Source of the DNA: Eutreptiella sp. 'Long Island Sound 2002'
Lineage: Eukaryota > Euglenozoa > Euglenophyceae > Eutreptiales > Eutreptiaceae
Direction: 5' to 3'
DNA length: 64,000 nt
NCBI GenBank assembly: GCA_964036045.1
Contig: OZ038402.1
Location: 1,643,380 to 1,707,379 of the forward strand
Under the pieces are notes generated by a model, which ran no database searches, was not told where the DNA came from, and saw nothing but the letters and a program-made list of their open reading frames with translations. The first letter of the stretch is position 1, and each line of letters starts with the position of its first letter. Both the position numbers and the translations under genes were made by a program. Shown in pieces: positions 57,182-64,000 of the stretch.

Positions 57182-57942
57182 CCCTTCTTGCAGTCTGGGA
57201 GCCGATCTCCCGATACTCTGATGTCTTTTGGCAGTTTCGCAAGTCTTTCAGCCACCTTCTCACCCAAGGTTCGCTCATTACAAACAAGATCCACTTTGAA
57301 CCGGCGGAGCATGAATCGGAGGAAAGGGCACGGACATGCAGCAAAAAAATGGAACGCAAGCATGAATTGGCCGTTCTGGCACGAGAAGAAATTGCCCAGC
57401 TGAAGCAACAAGGATACGTCCTTGTCTATACTGACGGCTCGGCAGAATGGGTACAGCACGTGGGATGGGTGGGGGGATATGGATGTTTTGAGCCCACTGA
57501 GAAGTGGGAACACTGCTCTTACCTCCCTCCCCACTTGAGACAGTCTATCAACCGCGCAGAATTGCAAGCTGTCATAGATGTGCTGCACCGCTACAAGCAC
57601 CGGGCACTGTCAGTGGCGGTCGCAACAGACTCTGCCTACGTCCATGATGGCCTTCAAGGTAAGGCCCTACAATGGAAGGCCGCGGGCTGGGTCACAGCAC
57701 GGGGACCAGGCATTAATGTTGACTTGTGGGATGAAATGTTAGAAGCATTGGTGCACAGCACTAGTAGGTTTCGGTGGGTCAAGGTACCTAGTCATGTTGA
57801 CATTGCCGAGAATGAAAAGGCAGACAAAGTTGCCGAGCAAGGCAGGAAGATGTCACCCCTGTACAACACAGTGCATAGGGCCGTGTGCCACCCTGTTACC
57901 CCCCCTTGGCCCCCCCCCAACACTGAGAATACGCGCTGATGC
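57175..57942 (+). CDS. LINE A RNase H domain
   Basis: A type-I RNase H of about 140 residues, which would remove the RNA strand during reverse transcription. Catalytic positions are visible: Asp in LVYTDGSAEW, Glu in INRAELQAVIDVL, Asp in VATDSAYVHDGL and the final His/Asp region VPSHVDIAENEKADKVAEQG. Its N-terminal part overlaps the frameshift after the zinc knuckle. The acidic tail that follows RNase H continues in other frames to about 58240 and is degenerate. Confidence 0.88.
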
Positions 57943-58337
57943 ATCCACGGGCCCACGCACGTGTGTGGACCCTCTCCTGCAACAAGACGATGTCACACCC
58001 CTCATTGTACGGACGAATGTCACACACACTCACCCAGAGGACCTTGTGAGTCTTTTCCGGATGTTCAAGGGACTGACTCTGAGGATCTGATGCCCTCAGA
58101 CCATGATAGCCAATCGGGCTGCTCCACCATTGAGTCCCCGAGGCATGATGTTGTCGATGACTACCTCTCCAATGGAGCACGAGTGATCACGCCCAGTCCT
58201 GTGATAATGAATTTAGCACAGATGTCAGCTCCACCAGGAAGCGAAGGAAATAGACCTGGATTAGGGCGCGCTACCCCACCCCCAAGGGTGTCGTCTTGTC
58301 AAGGTATAAACGATCCACGCGTTTTAACAGGTAAGAG

Positions 58338-58405
58338 GCATGGACGGTCTAGTGGTATGCGCCATGGCTGGCGCTTGTCGTGGTCGGGGGTTCGATCCAC
58401 GGTTT
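58338..58405 (+). tRNA. tRNA-like sequence in LINE A 3' part
   Basis: GGTCTAGTGGTATGCGCC is an A-box, and GGGGGTTCGATCCACGG a B-box, with normal spacing. It faces the segment at 58675. A working tRNA cannot be excluded but the stems are imperfect. Confidence 0.45.
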
Positions 58406-58674
58406 GTCTGTCCGTCCAGGGGCCCGGTCGGTGAGGTCCCCGCCACCGCCCCCTTCAGCAGCCCGCTCCACCATCGGTACCGCCGGTGGATGGGTGGCGT
58501 GTCCTCATAGTTTTTTATTACCTTGCGGTATGTCTTAGTTTTGATTGTGACAGGTATGTCCTCATGGGAAATAAAAAGCAAGGCACCAAGCACAGCACAC
58601 CTGCAGCAGCGTGCTCCATCACTGGTACCGCCGTCCGCCGGAACCGCATCTCCTCCTCGTTGTCCTCTTTGGCT

Positions 58675-58743
58675 TGCCTGCCGAGGGGACTCGAACCCCG
58701 GTCTTCAGGGCAGCAGCCGGTTGCATAGCCGCTGCGGTACACG
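58675..58743 (-). tRNA. tRNA-like sequence in LINE A 3' part, opposite strand
   Basis: On the minus strand TACCGCAGCGGCTATGCAAC is followed by GGGGTTCGAGTCCCCTCGG; the T arm pairs well but the anticodon arm does not. Confidence 0.45.
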
Positions 58744-59205
58744 GCTCAAAAACCTGCTTTATGCCCTTCAGATTCTAGGAATTCATTGCCTGACTGAGCT
58801 TACACATCAAAGGCTGGCCCCCGGCCCCCTCACAGCCACTTTTTGTGGTCACAGTCTGCACTTTATACGAAAGAACAAGAGCCTTACACACACACACACA
58901 CACACACTGCCGACCTCCACCCCGTGAGTGCTGTAGGACGCAAAGACACGGTGGCCGATTGAGTGCCAGCATATTGCAAGCCTGTCCAGCCGCCTGTGGA
59001 CCTCAACCCCTCGTACAGTGACATGCAGGCTAGAGGCCGACAAAACACGACCAGAGGAAGGTGACTAGGCAAACACAAGTGCTACCTGTACATACACTGA
59101 CGTGCTCCTGGAACCATCGTATCAGTGGAACTGCCGAACATTGCTGCATATGCATACCACGACGTGCATGTGTGGAGCGCTTTGTTGACCTGCTTGCGGC
59201 CTCCT

Positions 59206-59345
59206 CAGTAGGCGTAGGGACCGTATTAATTTGGTACCTAATTTTAATTCGGTACCAAACGTAGTGCAGCCGCATAAGGCATGGGTTTGGTGAAGGATTT
59301 GCGAGTCACATAGAGTCATGGACACATTTGTTGTGAGTGTTTGCC
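59206..59345 (+). repeat. 140-bp direct repeat flanking LINE A, right copy
   Basis: See the left copy at 56397. The first 30 bp (CAGTAGGCGTAGGGACCGTA...) occur once more at 59641-59670 as part of a separate diverged duplication (59580-59670 resembles 56340-56428). Confidence 0.95.
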
Positions 59346-59876
59346 ATTTGAACCCAGATAACTCTGATTTTTGGGATGTTTGTGCATTGTATGCCCCTTT
59401 CTTGCACTGGCTCACCATGCAATCCTCTATTTTTGAATCTGGGTGCCCGGTGTCGGCAGTTGTATGTGTTGCGCGCAAGCCACGCCCGTGTCCAAGCTAC
59501 AGTAGGGGACCTATTGCTGAACTTTCCACTGTTCTATGGCCAAGCTACAGCCGCCATGCCTGTGAATGCACTGAATGAGAGGGCATAGGTCCGTCGGTGG
59601 GGACCTATCGCTGAACTTTCCACTGTTTATGGCCAAGCTACAGTAGGCGTAGGGACCGTATTAATTTGGGACTTTGGCGTAGAAGAAGAGAAAAACACTG
59701 AACAATGTGGTTATGACCATGCGCCTGTGACACGGGGGTGTATGCGAGCCTAGTATCCGTTGCCTCATGGCCCCCGGGGGGGTAGGGGTAGGTCACTGGT
59801 GGGTCTCCTTTGTCCCATGTCCTTATATATTCCGGGTGCCAAAGGCACCGGGCAATTTTTTTCTTTTGTATTTTCC

Positions 59877-60128
59877 CTTAGGGACTGCCATGCATGTAGT
59901 GCACACGCAGTGCGAAGTTTTGAATGTCGGCGAATACTCAGACCCTACTTTTGGCCCCTTTTGACAAGTTTTTGGTTCCATACTGGGGTTTTTTAGCTTC
60001 CTATGCATTTGGGATGTGGCACATTTGAATTCACACCCATTTCTGGCCCATTTTCAACCATTTTTACCCATTTTCCATCCCCCATATTGAACTCTCCCCA
60101 CTATGGGGACCCCGAGAAGGCAGGGGTG
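59877..60128 (+). mobile_element. Related element with GC-rich left end, copy B
   Basis: About 90 percent like 55342-55590 by eye, with GACCCTACTTTTGGCCCCTT and CATTTTCCATCCCCCATATT. The motif GTGCGCACGCAGTGC with a TTCCCCC end appears later at 60811-60855, so 59877-60855 may be one larger element enclosing the ORF at 60430. Confidence 0.8.
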
Positions 60129-60429
60129 ATGTAGCCATACATAGGGGGAGCCTCAAGCGCAGTGCGCGCGCAATGCAACTATTTGGGCGTATGGCCGTAC
60201 TAGAGACCCATACTTTGAGATACTAGGGGCCCCTAGGGGCATCATGGTGACCCCTAGCGGAGGTTTTGCAAGGCGTAGCACGTTTGGGCCAAGGCATGGC
60301 AAGGCGTAGCATGGTTGTGCCAAGGCATGGCAAGGCGCAATGCTTGTGTGCACACATTGATCTATCGTGCTTGCACATATGCTACAGGACTTCATACCCC
60401 CCTCCTCCTTTCTTGGAAACACTTTCTTC

Positions 60430-60597
60430 ATGGATTTGAGTCTTGGCGATCGGGTGTTCTACACCCGCTCCAACGGCGTGCGAGTTCCTGCCACGGTGGT
60501 TGGGATGGCGGGAGATGGGCTCATCCACTTGGAGTACTACCAAGATGCACTACGGGTGGTAAATCGCCAATGCAAGATGGAGTCCATGTGTACTTAG
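60430..60597 (+). CDS. Small SH3/Tudor-like domain ORF
   Basis: Fifty-five residues starting MDLSLGDRVFYTRSNGVRVP, continuing ATVVGMAGDGLIHLEYYQDA and ending RQCKMESMCT. The GDRVFY...PATVVG...HLEY...RVVN pattern suggests a small beta-barrel of SH3 or Tudor type. The frame is open about 60 bp further upstream and the ATG at 60430 is preferred because the domain begins there. It sits among mobile elements, possibly inside one, and may be a transposon-borne accessory domain or the first exon of a larger protein. Confidence 0.5.
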   Translation: MDLSLGDRVFYTRSNGVRVPATVVGMAGDGLIHLEYYQDALRVVNRQCKMESMCT

Positions 60598-60859
60598 TTG
60601 ACAATGGAACAGAAAGACAGTTGTGTGTTCTTGAGGGTGGCGACCAATGCGCTGTTCATGGCTTTTCCAGTTGTGCATGATGTGTGTTATGTGAAGGGCA
60701 GGTAGTTTGCAATTTTCTTGAGCTAGGGCAGCTTGGGTAACCTAATTCTAAGGGCGTTTCCAAGGGATTTGCTTGGGGGCCCTTCGGGGGGAACATAGTC
60801 TAAAAGTAGCTCGCAGTGCGCACGCAGTGCAGCGCGGAGTGCAAAGATTCCCCCATAGC

Positions 60860-62349
60860 CTGCGGACGTTGAGTTTGTGGTACGGCCTTCATCCCCACCA
60901 CATTACTGATCTCGCTCGCCATCAACGCGTCTGTCGCGTCCACGCTCAGAATCACCACCGCCCTCAGCGTAGGGAACACACAAGAAAAGTCAAAGCTCAC
61001 CAATACCCACCACTGCATACCTTCCCAACCGGAACAGACAACCCAAATGTGGTTAATCATGTGTCTCCCCTTAGCACAACCAACCTACATGCGATGCGTG
61101 AGCTGCTGGAAAATCTGCTCCACCATCAGACAATACTCATGGGCCATTTTCTAACGTCTTGCAAAGCTATCGGTCTGAGTCTGCCCACTGAGGGTGTGCC
61201 GGTGGATTTCGGGATGGAGTCAATGAGTCCTACAACCCAATCAGGAAAAATAGACCCTGACTCAAAACACTCAGTGGCAATCTCGAACATTCTGGGCACA
61301 AAAATTTCCGAGAAGCTCTTGTAAAATCTGGCCCCCAGTCCGTCGTCTCCACGGGAGATTTGGTTATGGAGGTTGGTGAGGGCGGTTTCAACAAACTCAG
61401 GAGAAAGCGGCCTAAGGAGAGCGTTGGCCATAACAAAGAAATTAGCGGGCAAGCTCATGCCCTTGAGGAAGGACACACATTCGTCAGCCGACTTCTGTCC
61501 ACGGACAGAGACGGCGGCCCCAGTGCTGTTCAAGGGCCCTTGCGACCGTTATAGGCTGATTGAGTACCTGACCCGTTTTGTCCCTGATCCATCCCAACTT
61601 TTTCCGCCGCTGGAGTTCAGTCATCAACTTGTTTATTTGGAGGTGGCGTTCTTTTGGGGAGTCCTGCTGCAGGTCCTCTCCAGCTAGCAGGCCTTTGAGC
61701 TTTGCCAAGAGCTTTAACCCTGTTTTGGGGGCGTACCGTGCGCTGTGCGAAAAATGGGCTGTTCTCCCCCACCGGGAGTTCGGTAATTTCAGAAGATTGA
61801 AAGGACGTCATTCAATGGCTCATACAGTGGACGGGGCTATAGGGGGCAGAATTTAGGTCCCTGGGACCCATGGCAAGCATCGGATGTTTGAATTTTTGAG
61901 TTTTAAATTGATTGTGCATGATTCCGCAGGGGGGTGGTTTTCAGGGTTGTTGCTCGGATAATCACCATAATAATTGGCGATGTGCGCGCGCTGTGCCCGC
62001 GCTGTGCGAAAACGCCCCCTTTGTCACAGGAGTCCTTTTCAAAAAGAGAAACAAGTAAAGAGTAAGTAGCCGACTCAGCCTGAGGCCTGTACTTATTTTG
62101 AGACAGGTATGCCCATCCTTGGGCACAAACCTGGTGGACTGAGGAACTCTGGATGATGCCAAGCAAATTCCGGTCACGTGGTGCAATGTGCTCCCTGTTA
62201 TACCTAAGTGCCTCTGTGCGCATGGCTTGCAGTGCCATGTCCCACCAGTCTTTGGAGTTTCCAGGGAGGTCTTGCAGGTGGTGTCTAAGGGACTCCACTG
62301 CTTCCTCATCCTCGAGAATTTCTTGAGGGCGGCGTAGACGGGCTCTCAT
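60860..62349 (-). pseudogene. LINE B, degraded reverse-transcriptase copy
   Basis: Minus-strand pieces in several frames follow the order of a LINE polyprotein. 62349-61950 holds the linker before the reverse transcriptase (LRHHLQDLPGNSKDWWDMAL, REHIAPRDRNLLGIIQSS). 61710-61484 has INKLMTELQRRKKLGWI. 61533-61126 has SADECVSFLKGMSLPANF, the fingers motif RGDDGLGARFYKSFSEIF and RLRPIALQDVRKW. 61060-60980 has LVSFDFSCVFPTL, motif A. Motifs B and C are missing, so the copy is cut within the reverse transcriptase. At least three frame changes make it non-functional. It aligns without large gaps to LINE C. Confidence 0.8.
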
Positions 62350-62404
62350 GGAATCAAAGTTGGGTGGTTTGCATGACGCGCAATTTTATTTCTGCCGTTT
62401 TGAG

Positions 62405-62472
62405 ACTCATTGAAATCTCCGAATGCATGATATCGTTTACTCATTGAAATCTCCGAATGCATGATATCGTTT
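62405..62472. repeat. 34-bp tandem duplication between LINE B and LINE C
   Basis: ACTCATTGAAATCTCCGAAT plus GCATGATATCGTTT occurs twice, identical. It lies between the two diverging LINE copies. Confidence 0.98.
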
Positions 62473-62557
62473 ATCCTATCAACCCCGACCGCCCCCTACC
62501 TGTGGGAAGGGGAGTGGTAAAGGCAGTGGTGTTTCACCCGTCCGCTAAACGACCGGG

Positions 62558-64000
62558 GAAACTTCAGGGGATCTGAGAACGCAAAGGAACGAATTGTATC
62601 GGTTAATGCGGGAGTTGCAGGAGCGAAAGAAACTTCCGCAGCTGGTATCCAGGACAGGCTCGGCGATACGGGGAGCAAAGGCGGTGGCAAAAGAGCTGGT
62701 GAACCATTGGGACAAAGTGTCCACCCCAACGGGATCCACCGAAGAAGATTGTGTGGCTTATCTGAAGTCGTTAGGAGTGGAACAGCGGTTGCGCAAGGCA
62801 GGTCGACTTCTTTTCAAGCAACTATCCCTGGACATAGTTCATGACGGCCTCAAGAGGCTGAACAGCAACAGTTCCCCTGGATTGCGGATTGGATGGTTTC
62901 TCGGCAAAATTCTTCAAGAGGTTCTCGGGCATCTTTGAACCGCAAATGTATGACTCAATGAAACGCTTCCTCGAAGTGGGCAAAATGCCGGAGACATGGA
63001 CCTCGGGAGTGGTGACAATGATCCCCAAGACGAAGGCGATGCAGACACCAGATTCGCTCCGACCAATTGCACTGCAAACTACAAGGCAGAAGTGGCTCAC
63101 CAACATCCTCCTGATCCAGTTAGAGGATGTACTCCTTCACTGCATCCCGTCACAGCAAACAGGTTTCCTTCGCCACAGAAGCATACTCCAGCATGTCTAT
63201 GGGTCACGGGCACTCTGGGATGGCTTAAGTGAAGGAGCGGCGTTATCAGTAGACTTCAGAAATGCTTTCCCCACGATGTCTCACGAGATGGTGTCGGCGT
63301 TGGGTCTAATGTGCATACCATTCTTGTATATCCGTCTGATTCTACATCTTTTACGTGCACCGTATCTATACTCCGTTGGAAAAGGATACGTCCCAGGTGT
63401 TTACCACCACCCGAGGGCAGGCACGCGCCAGGGGGATCCACTCTCCCCGGCGCTGTTCTCCCTGGTGGCATCCTTTGTGATTTTCCCACTACAAGACCTG
63501 GGTCCAGTGCTGACTGTCATGATGTATGCAGACGACCTCATCATCTTCTTGGATGGAAGAGCCAACCCACAGCTGTTGAAAAGGGTATGGGAAGTGGTTT
63601 CTCGTTTTGGACAGTTTTCGGGGTTGAAGGTCAACCTGAGCAAAACGGCAGCGATAGTTCGCAACTGTGGGGGAATGGAGTGGGCGAGGTGCTTTCGGGA
63701 CATTGGAGTGGGAGTCAAAAACTTCGTCAAGTATCTGGGTGTGCGCTTGGGGAATATTCAGCACCAACAAGATGACCAAGGATGGGGGCTGACGGTAGAG
63801 CAGGCTTTCGCACCAGCGCTGCAAGAGGCCTTCCGTCGCGCTAGGGTGGTATCCACGCTGCAACTGTCCATGAACGAACGTGCATTCATGCTGACATCAT
63901 GGATTTTGCCGGTCGTGGCATGGGTATCCAAGGCATACTACGCCCCAGTCTCGGTGATCAGACAACTGAAGTTGGTGTACCACGTGACTATGGGTACCAA
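62558..64000 (+). CDS. LINE C reverse transcriptase, continues beyond the window
   Basis: The first part (to about 62890) reads LYRLMRELQERKKL and DCVAYLKSLGVEQRL, ending LNSNSSPGL. The frame then changes because of a 7-bp insertion (GATTG-CG-GATTG), and the second part is open from 62862 to the window end. Reverse-transcriptase motifs in order: SLRPIALQTTRQKWL, SVDFRNAFPTM (motif A with its Asp), GTRQGDPLSPALFSLV (motif B), MYADDLIIF (motif C, catalytic DD) and FSGLKVNLSKT (motif D), then the thumb region. This polymerase would copy LINE RNA at the nick. Apart from the 7-bp shift it appears intact. It is related to LINE B and probably of the same family as the LINE A tail. Confidence 0.92.

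Larger units (their letters stand above)
56537..59205 (+). mobile_element. LINE A, 5'-truncated non-LTR retrotransposon
   Basis: The 2.67-kb insertion contains the C-terminal zinc knuckle and RNase H region of a LINE polyprotein; the endonuclease and reverse transcriptase are missing, as in 5'-truncated copies. Its 3' part carries two facing tRNA-like segments and a CA repeat, with no poly-A tail. It is bounded exactly by the 140-bp direct repeats. Confidence 0.85.

Overview
This 64 kb window is nuclear DNA from a large, repeat-rich eukaryotic genome, most likely a unicellular alga or other protist. The evidence is small exons separated by introns of 0.8-4.6 kb with GT...AG ends, non-LTR retrotransposons (LINEs) with their own RNase H, tRNA-derived repeats, many micro- and minisatellites, homopolymeric G/C runs, and a 200-N assembly gap. 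Nothing looks bacterial: no operons, Shine-Dalgarno sites, rRNA or CRISPR. I cannot name the species.

Layout. 0-3.3 kb: a minus-strand gene fragment whose 3' part is a 195-bp (65-residue) segment repeated three times. 3.3-8.4 kb: mostly non-coding, with a 0.6-kb inverted-repeat element carrying two facing tRNA-like sequences, a degenerate minisatellite and CA repeats. 8.6-9.7 kb: two minus-strand ORFs, one opening with a signal peptide and one with a basic then Ser/Asp-rich tail. 12-21.2 kb: the best gene here, a minus-strand BART-domain protein (ARL2-binding protein family) in at least three and probably four small exons; its introns hold other repeats and two unassigned ORFs. 13.5-14.4 and 21.65-22.16 kb: large AAC and GTGTT/GTGCT arrays. 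22-29 kb: AT-richer, gene-poor, with one cysteine-rich ORF. 29.5-32.2 kb: a tentative minus-strand exon pair and a plus-strand two-exon gene end. 34.07-36.6 kb: a plus-strand gene with a FYVE-type zinc finger split by a 2.1-kb intron. 37.5-38.2 kb: gap plus a 191-bp tandem array. 39.2-39.8 kb: a plus-strand Cys/His-rich protein with a duplicated, precisely spaced motif and a nuclear-localisation-like segment. 40-56 kb: weakly coding DNA full of local duplications and dispersed elements. 56.4-59.3 kb: a 5'-truncated LINE (C-terminal zinc knuckle plus RNase H) between 140-bp direct repeats. 59.9-64 kb: a small SH3/Tudor-like ORF, then two related LINE reverse-transcriptase copies head to head, the rightmost running off the window with an intact YADD motif.

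Functionally the host genes are unconnected: a small-GTPase effector-type protein (BART), a probable membrane-trafficking finger (FYVE-like) and a nuclear-type Cys/His protein. Most of the DNA is mobile-element material. The unusual points are the tRNA-like pair inside a terminal-inverted-repeat element, the 140-bp flanking duplication of the LINE, the duplicated Cys/His module, the divergent FYVE finger, and the strand bias of G/C runs around genes.
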